A DNA stretch of 8,347 nt from Anaerolineae bacterium (lineage in GTDB: Bacteria > Chloroflexota > Anaerolineae > Anaerolineales > E44-bin32): contig JAUVOZ010000085.1 in assembly GCA_030598885.1 (NCBI GenBank), positions 1-8,347 on the forward strand, given 5' to 3'. Below are positions 1 to 5,970 of the stretch, piece by piece (position 1 is the first letter of the stretch; each line of letters opens with the position of its first letter). Under the pieces are notes generated by a model. That model was not told where the DNA came from, ran no database searches, and worked only from the letters and a program-made list of their open reading frames with translations. The translations under genes were made by a program, and so were the position numbers.

Positions 1-1
1 C

Positions 2-208
2 GGCGGCGAAGATATTGCTAACGCGATGGACTTGCGTAGCTTTGGGATTACAGAGCGGACATGGATACATAAATTGCAGTACCGGCGACGCGATTACACG
101 TTACTGGCATTTGGCCTCATACTGCTGATCGCCAGCACGGTAATCACCAAGGTTTACGGTATGGGTGGTTTGTGGATACCGGAGTGGTTTATCGCTCTCG
201 CGCCATAA
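2..208 (+). CDS. Energy-coupling factor transporter transmembrane protein EcfT (CbiQ family), C-terminal fragment
   Basis: This is the 3' end of a gene that begins before the window; 68 codons are visible up to the TAA stop. EcfT is the membrane scaffold of ECF vitamin and metal importers. It couples the substrate-binding S component to the two ATPases through cytoplasmic helices carrying Ala-Arg-Gly/Ser-type signatures. The sequence shows an amphipathic segment with A-M-D-L-R-S-F-G near its start, which resembles the second coupling-helix signature. A basic stretch with RRRD follows, then one hydrophobic helix and a short WIPEW tail, the usual ending of CbiQ-family proteins. The substrate cannot be told because the S component and ATPases are outside the window. 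The family call rests on the C-terminal pattern alone. Confidence 0.72.
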   Translation, partial: GGEDIANAMDLRSFGITERTWIHKLQYRRRDYTLLAFGLILLIASTVITKVYGMGGLWIPEWFIALAP

Positions 209-283
209 GGCGTTACAATAATAAATATTGCGGCTATCAACACCCTTCGATGTGATTGAAGTTCTGGCCAGCGGAGGGTTTTT

Positions 284-370
284 ATGTATCATAAAGATAG
301 TCGGGGAAAGGCAGATACGGTAAGTGAGCAAGCCTACTTTCAGAGAACCATGAAGGGAAAACGGCTATGA
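284..370 (+). CDS. Small 28-residue ORF translationally overlapping metF
   Basis: An ATG at 284 is preceded by GGAGGG (273-278) with a 5-base spacer, the best Shine-Dalgarno in this part of the window. The frame runs 28 codons and stops with the TGA at 368-370, overlapping the metF start as ATGA, the classic arrangement for translational coupling. The peptide is charged and hydrophilic (MYHKDSRGK at the start, MKGKRL at the end), with no membrane segment or Cys cluster. I do not recognise it. Partner proteins encoded next to metF in anaerobes (MetV) are about 200 residues and Cys-rich, so this is not an intact MetV. It could be a leader peptide that delivers ribosomes to metF, a real microprotein, or the remnant of a longer gene. 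The internal in-frame ATG at 350 would give only six residues. Confidence 0.42.
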   Translation: MYHKDSRGKADTVSEQAYFQRTMKGKRL

Positions 371-1245
371 AATTAATCGACATTTGGAATTCAAGTCCAA
401 AACCGACTATTTCGTTTGAACTGTTCCCCGCCAGGTCCGAAAAGGCAGCCGAAAGTCTGGAGAAAACAATCGACATATTGGCTGCGTTGAAACCGGATTT
501 CGTTTCGGTTACCTTCGGAGCTGGTGGATCGACGCGGGAAGGTTCGCGCCAATTGATAGAAAAGCTGAAGCACGAAAAGGGGTTGGAGGTCATCGCCTAT
601 TTCGCTGGCTTCGGACTTGGACCGAAGGATATCGTTGCCGTCCTCGACAACTATCAGGCGATAGGGATAGAGAGCGTCCTGGCCGTGCGCGGAGACACCC
701 CCCAAGAAGAAAAGTTCGAGCCACATCCAGACAGCTTACCCTACGCTTCTGACCTGGTTGCGTTCATCCGACCACGGTATGACTTCTGTATCGGAGTGGC
801 CGGATACCCCGAAGGACATATCGATGCCCCAAGTAAAGAGAAGGACCTGGAATACCTGAAGCTAAAAGTGGACCAGGGAGCCGATTACATCGTCACCAAC
901 TACTTCTATGACAACCGATACTTCTTCGACTTCGTTGAACGATGCCGGGGTATTGGCATACAGGTCCCAATCCTGCCTGGAGTGATGCCTATCTACAGTG
1001 TCAAGATGATGGAGATGTTGGCCGGTATGTGTGGGGCGACCATCACTGATGAGGTGCGTCAGGGGATCACGGCTTTGGCTGAAGGGGATAAGCAGGCGCT
1101 CGTGGCATTTGGAATTGAGTTTGCAGTGCGCCAATGCGTGGAGTTGCTTGAAGCCGGAGCACCGGGGTTACACATCTATACTATGGATCGAAGTAAGTCT
1201 GCGGTTGGTGTGGTCAATCGGTTGCGAGACGAGGGGTTATTGTGA
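367..1245 (+). CDS. metF: Methylenetetrahydrofolate reductase (MetF family)
   Basis: A cytoplasmic flavoprotein of the MTHFR TIM-barrel family. It reduces 5,10-methylene-THF to 5-methyl-THF for methionine synthesis or for the methyl branch of the Wood-Ljungdahl pathway. The 292 residues match the usual length of about 290. Visible motifs are SFELFPAR (16-23, with the catalytic-region Glu18), VSVTFGAGGSTREGS (46-60), AVRGD (106-110), GVAGYPEGH (143-151), GADYIVTNYFYD (171-182) and PILPGVMPI (201-209). Two usually conserved sites look changed by eye. The HLTC block is AYFAG here, and the TQ-FFD block is TN-YFYD, which may affect flavin or folate contacts. The ATG start is fixed by the ATGA overlap with the upstream 28-codon ORF; GAAGGG at 352-357 could also serve as RBS. 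The family call is firm. Whether it uses NADH or ferredoxin, or needs a partner subunit, cannot be seen. Confidence 0.92.
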   Translation: MKLIDIWNSSPKPTISFELFPARSEKAAESLEKTIDILAALKPDFVSVTFGAGGSTREGSRQLIEKLKHEKGLEVIAYFAGFGLGPKDIVAVLDNYQAIGIESVLAVRGDTPQEEKFEPHPDSLPYASDLVAFIRPRYDFCIGVAGYPEGHIDAPSKEKDLEYLKLKVDQGADYIVTNYFYDNRYFFDFVERCRGIGIQVPILPGVMPIYSVKMMEMLAGMCGATITDEVRQGITALAEGDKQALVAFGIEFAVRQCVELLEAGAPGLHIYTMDRSKSAVGVVNRLRDEGLL

Positions 1246-1294
1246 CATAGGTGTCAACCCGATAGTCCTACCGGGCAATCTCAATGGAACCGTC

Positions 1295-2086
1295 ATGAAC
1301 ATTGATCTCACAAAATCTTTTTACACAACCGAAGAAACTGACTTCATCATAGACAATCTCAACCAGGCTTCAGAGAGAGGGTTTGTAACCAGCAAATCTG
1401 AAAACAACCCCTACTTGCTGGCATCCTTCACGGGAGTAGAAAGAAGAGGCATCACCCCAAAATGGAATGTGAAAATATATGCCTACAACAAGAAAAAGAA
1501 GGGGCACAGCCTGGTATGCGTCGATAAGCACATTTTAGAGGTGTTGCTAGAAGGAGACTATGCTAGCTTCATCCCACCCGATCTTCAAATATTACGAATT
1601 GATGACGCCGGCTGGGGATTTCCCTTGTGTGGGGTAATGGTTGGCGTATCAGATGAACAAAAAGTGGAGACTGCCATAGTGCCCGTGGAATACTTCCGAG
1701 ACGACACGGAGAACCACTTCCACACAAAGCGTTATCTGAAGAAATACTCGGATTTGGCAATACAAATTCTCCAACACTTTGGTGCATCTCCAGACACGCA
1801 TCGTATTGAGATATGCACGGGATATGTGAATCAACCGCTTCGAGAAGAACTTAGGAAGTTCGGGTATGACGTTCGAGTTGTAGAAATAAAGGGGATGCTG
1901 CAAGACAGACTTGAGGAATTATTCAAAGAATATGTGATTGAAGAGGTCGGTTCAGATATTTACTATGATCCAAAGGGAATGAAAAAGTTAGAAATCTCCC
2001 TAAGATATAGAGAAAGTCTTGAGTACGGGGAAGAACACTGCCCCCATAAAATCAAGACCGGATGGAATGCAATAAGCGGACATTAG
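1295..2086 (+). CDS. Unknown 263-residue protein, possible RNase H/RuvC-like fold in the C-terminal half
   Basis: The open frame extends upstream inside metF, but protein-like sequence begins at ATG 1295, 49 bases after metF, with only a weak RBS. I do not recognise the family. The N-terminal 95 residues are mixed alpha/beta and Lys-rich, including a KKKK run at 66-69. From about 98 the order suggests an RNase H-like fold: a strand ending in two Asp (RIDDAGWG, 101-108), two further strands (112-118, 123-132), a long helix (144-162), a strand with Glu172 (HRIEICTGYVN), a helix (180-189), a strand (191-199), and a helix carrying Asp204. One acidic residue on the first strand, one on the fourth and one on the last helix is the arrangement seen in RuvC/YqgF-type nucleases. 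This is inference from pattern only. There is no Cys cluster, signal peptide or membrane segment. The gene is more AT-rich than metF. Confidence 0.72.
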   Translation: MNIDLTKSFYTTEETDFIIDNLNQASERGFVTSKSENNPYLLASFTGVERRGITPKWNVKIYAYNKKKKGHSLVCVDKHILEVLLEGDYASFIPPDLQILRIDDAGWGFPLCGVMVGVSDEQKVETAIVPVEYFRDDTENHFHTKRYLKKYSDLAIQILQHFGASPDTHRIEICTGYVNQPLREELRKFGYDVRVVEIKGMLQDRLEELFKEYVIEEVGSDIYYDPKGMKKLEISLRYRESLEYGEEHCPHKIKTGWNAISGH

Positions 2087-2175
2087 GATAATATTTCAAC
2101 CTCATCGGAATATCATACAAGCGTTGACCCCCCCCACAAGATACTAATGCATTAGGATGTAAATTCGGATATCAT
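2081..2175. repeat. Duplicated composite motif (CATTAGGAT ... TCGGA(A)TATCAT)
   Basis: CATTAGGAT occurs at 2081-2089 and again at 2150-2158. Each copy is followed by TCGGAATATCAT (2105-2116) or TCGGATATCAT (2165-2175), with spacers of 15 and 6 bases. The first copy contains the TAG stop of the upstream gene. The similarity could reflect an old local duplication or two sites for one DNA-binding protein. Confidence 0.5.
2144..2155. other. Perfect 12-bp palindrome CTAATGCATTAG
   Basis: The sequence equals its own reverse complement over 12 bases and overlaps the second copy of the repeated CATTAGGAT motif. A tract of eight C lies just upstream (2128-2135). It could be an operator for the membrane-protein gene at 2275, but no convincing promoter was found beside it. 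Confidence 0.35.
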
Positions 2176-2186
2176 GTTCTGGAAAG

Positions 2187-2205
2187 GGGCCGATATTATC
2201 GGCCC
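2187..2205 (+). terminator. Strong GC-rich hairpin, possible terminator or processing site
   Basis: GGGCCGAT and ATCGGCCC form a perfect 8-bp stem around an ATT loop, and a further G-T pair is possible outside. It lies 100 bases after the stop of the upstream gene and 70 bases before the next start. No T tract follows on either strand, so it is not a textbook intrinsic terminator. It may protect an mRNA end or lie in the 5' leader of the next gene. Confidence 0.4.
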
Positions 2206-2274
2206 TCGATGATAAACAAATATATGTTTCACAGAAAGCTTTTAGCCGCAATTTGTCTCAAATGAGGTGGAACT

Positions 2275-2568
2275 ATGATCACTATGTCCTGGCTCATCGC
2301 CGCATTGATTTTCTTTTACTTCTCGCTTATTTTCTGGCGGTTTGGAAACGAGCCAATAAGAACGTTCAATGTCCGTCAACGATCCGAGAAGGAGGAGGCC
2401 CAGGCTGGTGATTCAGAGAATGAGGAACATACATCCAAGTTCCTGGGTGAATTTGAAGGTTACTTACAGTCCATCAACAATCGTAACAAATTCCGCTACC
2501 GCTTAGCTGCTGGGGGATTCCTCATCTCGGGTTTGACTGCCCTCCTTTTAGCGCTGGCCTTGATCTAA
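2275..2568 (+). CDS. Small two-helix membrane protein of unknown function
   Basis: A 97-residue protein with a good RBS, GAGGTGG at 2264-2270, four bases before the ATG; a second in-frame ATG at 2284 is less well spaced. Hydrophobic helices are predicted at about residues 5-21 and 78-97. Between them lies a hydrophilic loop of about 55 residues. Basic residues cluster next to both helices (WRF...VRQR, NRNKFRYR), and the centre is acidic (SEKEEAQAGDSENEE). By the positive-inside rule the loop is cytoplasmic and both termini face outward. There is no enzymatic motif, lipobox or known domain that I can see. The gene stands alone, with 188 bases before it and 285 after it, so the neighbourhood does not suggest a role. 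The coding call is supported by RBS, topology and clean boundaries; the function is unknown. Confidence 0.68.
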   Translation: MITMSWLIAALIFFYFSLIFWRFGNEPIRTFNVRQRSEKEEAQAGDSENEEHTSKFLGEFEGYLQSINNRNKFRYRLAAGGFLISGLTALLLALALI

Positions 2569-2853
2569 GGCGGGTAACTTGCGGTCGTAGATACACCTCA
2601 AATCAGATATCGGCCGACTCTCCAAAATGTTTTCCAAAGCGCCGTATACGATCGCCTGTTGTGTATTGCTTGAAGAACGGTCAGGCACTTACTAAACAAA
2701 TTCACCGATAAATATTACAATCCTGCTGTTGATGTTCCTGGCATGAGGACAAATACGGATTAACCGAAAATACCTGCGCCCATCCGGTGCTGGTGCCGAT
2801 TTGCGTCTGATAGAAGATCGGCTAGATAGGTAGCTGTTCTGGAGGATTATTCG
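2569..2853. other. Intergenic stretch without a recognisable gene
   Basis: These 285 bases hold no ORF of useful length with an RBS. CGCCTGT (2653) and GGTCAGGC (2679-2686) can pair over 5 bp and recur, at shorter spacing, in the gap after the ABC transporter (4791 and 4809), suggesting a shared dispersed element. TACAAT at 2716-2721 is -10-like but has no acceptable -35. The 3' end carries the hairpin at 2795-2822 and the RBS of the ABC transporter at 2841-2845. Confidence 0.5.
2795..2822 (+). other. Hairpin just upstream of the ABC transporter RBS
   Basis: GCCGAT (2795-2800) pairs with ATCGGC (2817-2822) around a 16-base loop. It ends 18 bases before the GGAGG of the ABC transporter. There is no T tract, so if functional it would act as a leader structure rather than a terminator. 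A 6-bp stem could be chance. Confidence 0.25.
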
Positions 2854-4620
2854 TTGCATTCTCTCAAGTTTGTGTTCAAGTATGCTCGAGGGTACATTCG
2901 TCCGTTAGCGTTGACCGTGGTGAGCATGCTCTTGCTTGTATGCGTGCAGTTAGCCGTACCTTGGATTGTCAGGACTATGGTCGCAACTGTCACCGATTCA
3001 ACTGCCGGACCAGAGGCAATACGCTTAATCACCCAGTTGGCCTTGCTATCACTGGTTATTTATGTTGTGCGCGCAGGCTTTCGATTTCTCAGAAGCTATA
3101 TGGCCCATGTAGCAGGTTGGAGTGTTGTTGCCGATGTTCGGAAAGAAATATATGAGCATTTGCAGCGTTTGTCGCTCCATTACTACGAGGACAGGCAAAC
3201 CGGCCAGTTGATGTCTCGCATGGTCAATGATTCGGACTTGCTTGAGCAATTGATCGCGCATGCGCTACCGGACGTGATGGTCAATGTGCTTATGCTGATC
3301 GGTGTAACCACAGTATTGATCATCATGAACTGGCACCTGGCGCTATTGAGCATGATCCCGATTCCTTTGATCGTATTGGCATTGCGAGGCTTTGCCAAGT
3401 ATGTGCGACCGGCGTTTCGCGAGCGCCAAGTCGAGCTGGGTGAACTCAACGCTGCCCTGAACGACAATCTCTCAGGGATCCGAGAAATCAAAGCTTTCAC
3501 CAGGGAGGATCTTGAGGTAGCTAGAATCTTCGACCATATCGTCAAGTACCGCGATTCGATGCTCCGCGCGTTGCGTCTGATGGCGATGTTTCACCCGTTT
3601 GTCGAATTAGCCACCTCCCTGGGCACGATTGTACTCATCTATTTTGGTGGACGGTTTGTACTAAACCAGACGTTGCCCATCGAGGACCTGGTGGCTTATT
3701 TCCTCTACTTGGAGTTGCTATACCAACCTGTGCGCGCCCTGAGCGGAGCGTGGGAAAGCGTTCAACAGGCCTTGGCCGGTGCCGAGCGGGTAACCGAGCT
3801 ATTGGACGAACAACCCGACGTGGTTGAGCGTCCGGATGCGATTGAGTTAATCGGTAAAGTTGAGGGGACGATAACATTACACGATGTGGGCTTTAGCTAT
3901 GCTATGGGGGATACCGTACTGGAGGACATCAATCTCGATATCAAATCGGGCACTATCATCGCCCTGGTGGGACCGACCGGTGTGGGCAAGACGACGTTTG
4001 CCAACCTAATCCCGCGATTTTACGATGTGTGCCAAGGATCGATCACACTAGATGGGCACGACCTCCGCGACCTGACGCTTAAGAGCTTGCGCCGACAGAT
4101 AAGTATTGTGCTGCAGGATGTGTTTCTCTTTCACGGAACGGTGCGGGAAAACATCCTCTTTGGCCGTCAAGGAGCGACTGAAGAGGACATGATCTGGGCG
4201 GCTAAAATCGCCAACGCACATGAGTTCATCGCCCAATTGCCTCACGGCTACAACACATTGATCGGCGAGCGCGGCGTCAAGCTGTCTGGCGGGCAGAGGC
4301 AGCGACTGGCGATCGCCCGCGCGGTGCTCAAGGATGCGCCTATCTTGATCTTGGATGAAGCGACCTCCTCGATAGATGCCGAGACAGAATTGCTAATCCA
4401 ACAGGCATTGGAACGGCTGATGTCGGGCAGGACGGCCATCGTCATCGCTCATCGCCTGTCCACGATACGCGGGGCAGATGTCATCGTCGTCTTGGAGGGT
4501 AGCCAGATCGTCGAGACCGGGACCCACGAGGAGCTTATGGCCCTCGATGGGCTCTACAAGCGGCTGAACCTGGTCCAGATCGAGGGTGAGCCAAGCTGGA
4601 GGGCAATCCAGGAACAATAG
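2854..4620 (+). CDS. Half-size ABC exporter (type IV fold, MsbA/BmrA-like), TMD-NBD fusion
   Basis: A 588-residue inner-membrane protein that would work as a homodimer, or as a heterodimer with another half-transporter, to export a drug, lipid or peptide using ATP. The start is TTG with GGAGG (2841-2845) eight bases upstream; no ATG fits better. The transmembrane domain covers about residues 15-300. Helices lie near 17-42, 58-76, 137-158, 160-180, 250-270 and 278-296, with a coupling-helix region around 200-220. The nucleotide-binding domain has every expected motif: A-loop Tyr349, Walker A GPTGVGKTT (373-381), Q-loop Gln421, signature LSGGQ (477-481), Walker B ILILDE (497-502) and H-loop His533. 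Both catalytic Glu502 and the signature are intact, so it should be an active ATPase. No partner gene lies adjacent, which favours a homodimer. The substrate cannot be predicted. Confidence 0.95.
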   Translation: MHSLKFVFKYARGYIRPLALTVVSMLLLVCVQLAVPWIVRTMVATVTDSTAGPEAIRLITQLALLSLVIYVVRAGFRFLRSYMAHVAGWSVVADVRKEIYEHLQRLSLHYYEDRQTGQLMSRMVNDSDLLEQLIAHALPDVMVNVLMLIGVTTVLIIMNWHLALLSMIPIPLIVLALRGFAKYVRPAFRERQVELGELNAALNDNLSGIREIKAFTREDLEVARIFDHIVKYRDSMLRALRLMAMFHPFVELATSLGTIVLIYFGGRFVLNQTLPIEDLVAYFLYLELLYQPVRALSGAWESVQQALAGAERVTELLDEQPDVVERPDAIELIGKVEGTITLHDVGFSYAMGDTVLEDINLDIKSGTIIALVGPTGVGKTTFANLIPRFYDVCQGSITLDGHDLRDLTLKSLRRQISIVLQDVFLFHGTVRENILFGRQGATEEDMIWAAKIANAHEFIAQLPHGYNTLIGERGVKLSGGQRQRLAIARAVLKDAPILILDEATSSIDAETELLIQQALERLMSGRTAIVIAHRLSTIRGADVIVVLEGSQIVETGTHEELMALDGLYKRLNLVQIEGEPSWRAIQEQ

Positions 4621-4808
4621 CAGGAGAAGATTGTCGATACCTAGAAAGATGGTCGTGCTAAGGATATAACCAAGCCATGGGGGTTGGAGGAAAGCGCTCA
4701 AGATCTATTTGATTTACTCTGTTCCAGCAATGAGACCTTGCCGCCAAACGAATAAACCTTTCACTCCTCTCTTCCGCCAATATCTAGAAACGCCTGTATT
4801 CTCCAGCA

Positions 4809-4830
4809 GGTCAGGCTCCCACGCCTGACC
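4809..4830. terminator. Perfect hairpin between convergent genes
   Basis: GGTCAGGC and GCCTGACC form an 8-bp stem with a TCCCAC loop. Because it lies between convergent genes it could end transcription from either side, but no T tract follows on either strand. The same GGTCAGGC octamer occurs at 2679-2686. Confidence 0.42.
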
Positions 4831-4854
4831 ATCGGCGGCATGCCCACTCCGCAG

Positions 4855-4875
4855 TTATTGGAGGAGACCCAATAA
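4855..4875. terminator. Second hairpin, AT-rich stem, between convergent genes
   Basis: TTATTGG (4855-4861) pairs perfectly with CCAATAA (4869-4875) around a 7-base loop containing AGGAG. It lies 32 bases beyond the stop of the minus-strand TerB-like gene, a plausible place for its transcript end. It lacks a T tract. Confidence 0.35.
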
Positions 4876-4906
4876 AAGTAACCAGGCGTGAAAGGGTGCT
4901 TGAATT

Positions 4907-5830
4907 TCAGTTAGCGCGTTGGTCCTTGGGGATTGTCAGCTTTGCGTCGATGAACTGTTTGTGCGTCAGCCGAAGACTGTTGGCGATCGTCCGAACCTCT
5001 TCAATTTCCTTTGAAGACACGAATCCGTCAGCATTGGCGACAGAGAACAGGACATTCAAAAATTTTCTTCGCTCCTCTTCGGTGGTTGAAGTGAAAAACT
5101 CCCGGGTCAGGCGATAATAATCCATATCGGGACCAACTTCAGACACCGCTACCTCAGTGACAAACGTGGCTTCATCCTGGCTTATGCCCCATTCATTCTT
5201 TAGCGAATTGACAATAGCCTTAAATTCCTCATTGGTGACCACCAAATCGACATGAGCGATCCGCGCCATCAGTCCACCTACCATACTTAATTTCCTCAGG
5301 CGATCCTCGGGAATATCCAAACTCACTTCGCCAAGCTCAAGTCTTCGCTGGACCCCGTAATAGACTTTATTCTTGATGAAATCTTCGAGGTGCTCCTCGC
5401 GATTTGGCGCATCCGACAACGCGGCTTCTCGACGCTGAATGGAGTCCTTCACTACCCGCCCGAGCTGGCCAAAGATACTCACGTTTGCCGTCTCGATCTG
5501 GGATTTAATCTCCTCAATGATGGCTTTCTCTTCCTCGGAGACAATACCGTCCGCCGCTACCATATCGTCTAGGTTCTGAAGTGCGAGTGATTTGTCCCTC
5601 GAAGACCGCAACTCATTCTGAAGTTGCTCGACCAATCGTTCTCTTTCCGCAGCTCCAACCGGTGATTCGATGTACATATCCAGCATCGCCCATTCCCGAC
5701 CTGTCAAACCGGGAAGACGAAAGAGCAGGTCCTTCAAGCAATTCACTTCCTCGTGTGCCACTTCGCCGTCAGCCCAAGCTGCGGCGATGATGACTTTACC
5801 CAGGGTTAAAATAAAGTTCGCGTCTGTCAT
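4907..5830 (-). CDS. Tandem TerB-like (tellurite-resistance fold) domain protein
   Basis: A 307-residue soluble, highly charged all-helical protein. It starts at ATG with GGGAGGT a few bases upstream on the minus strand. Four repeats of a helix-acidic loop-helix unit are visible: WADGEVAHEE (19-28), AADGIVSEEE (92-101), AHVDLVVTNEE (192-202) and ANADGFVSSKE (265-275). TerB domains carry two such loops, so this looks like two TerB domains at about 1-110 and 175-300. A variable segment (115-170) with a basic stretch joins them. In the third loop DG is replaced by VDLV, so metal binding there may be lost. TerB-like proteins are associated with membrane stress responses, tellurite resistance and phage defence, but no ter operon genes are nearby. 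The protein may sense divalent metal or act as a scaffold; that is inference. It is divergent from the NadE-like gene. Confidence 0.8.
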   Translation of the reverse strand: MTDANFILTLGKVIIAAAWADGEVAHEEVNCLKDLLFRLPGLTGREWAMLDMYIESPVGAAERERLVEQLQNELRSSRDKSLALQNLDDMVAADGIVSEEEKAIIEEIKSQIETANVSIFGQLGRVVKDSIQRREAALSDAPNREEHLEDFIKNKVYYGVQRRLELGEVSLDIPEDRLRKLSMVGGLMARIAHVDLVVTNEEFKAIVNSLKNEWGISQDEATFVTEVAVSEVGPDMDYYRLTREFFTSTTEEERRKFLNVLFSVANADGFVSSKEIEEVRTIANSLRLTHKQFIDAKLTIPKDQRAN

Positions 5831-5851
5831 ACCTACCTCCCACCGGTATGT

Positions 5852-5879
5852 ATTATAACTAACAATTGGTGGTTATAAT
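5852..5879. promoter_or_regulatory. Divergent -10 boxes forming a perfect inverted repeat
   Basis: ATTATAAC (5852-5859) and GTTATAAT (5872-5879) are perfect inverted copies 12 bases apart. Each contains a consensus TATAAT, one on the minus strand facing the TerB-like gene and one on the plus strand facing the NadE-like gene. The -35 position of each promoter falls on the other's -10 region and matches the consensus poorly, so the two promoters would overlap and compete, or need an activator. The arms could also be an operator. Confidence 0.5.
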
Positions 5880-5912
5880 TCGTAGCTGCAGCCACCCCGC
5901 TTGGTTAACACA

Positions 5913-5928
5913 TTAGTGGCCACACTAA
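5913..5928. promoter_or_regulatory. Operator-like palindrome upstream of the NadE-like gene
   Basis: TTAGTG and CACTAA form a perfect 6-bp inverted repeat around GCCA, with the 8-bp palindrome GTGGCCAC inside. It lies downstream of the plus-strand TATAAT box and 42 bases before the TTG start, so it would be in the mRNA leader or act as a repressor site. A run of A follows on the plus strand, which is the wrong base for a terminator in that direction. Confidence 0.33.
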
Positions 5929-5970
5929 AAAAGCCCAAGCGCGAGAAAGGGAACGGTACTGAGCACAGAC

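Larger units (their letters stand above)
4757..4895. repeat. MITE-like or structured element bounded by a 12-bp imperfect inverted repeat
   Basis: CCTTTCACTCCT (4757-4768) matches the reverse complement of 4884-4895 at 11 of 12 positions. Just inside, CGCCTG (4791-4796) is complementary to CAGGCG (4883-4888). Two perfect hairpins lie within (4809-4830 and 4855-4875). The element fills most of the gap between two convergent genes. No target-site duplication or ORF is visible. It could be a small non-autonomous insertion, a REP-like intergenic repeat, or a bidirectional transcription-end structure. Confidence 0.4.

Noticed and set aside
214..219. TACAAT as a -10 box for the sORF-metF pair
   Set aside because: No acceptable -35 about 17 bases upstream, and it lies directly after the EcfT stop where read-through is equally likely.
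1031..1294. Upstream extension of the 263-residue gene through the 3' end of metF
   Set aside because: It overlaps metF in another frame, has no RBS, and its translation is not protein-like; ATG 1295 is the better start.
2128..2135. C8 tract as a phase-variation switch
   Set aside because: It lies outside any coding region and without a convincing promoter, so slippage has no visible consequence.
2124..2148. TTGACC and TACTAA as a sigma70 promoter before the membrane protein gene
   Set aside because: The spacer is about 12 bases, far too short, and the -10 is poor.
3635..3877. Minus-strand frame inside the ABC transporter
   Set aside because: Shadow of a strongly coding plus-strand gene; basic, Pro-rich translation with no RBS.
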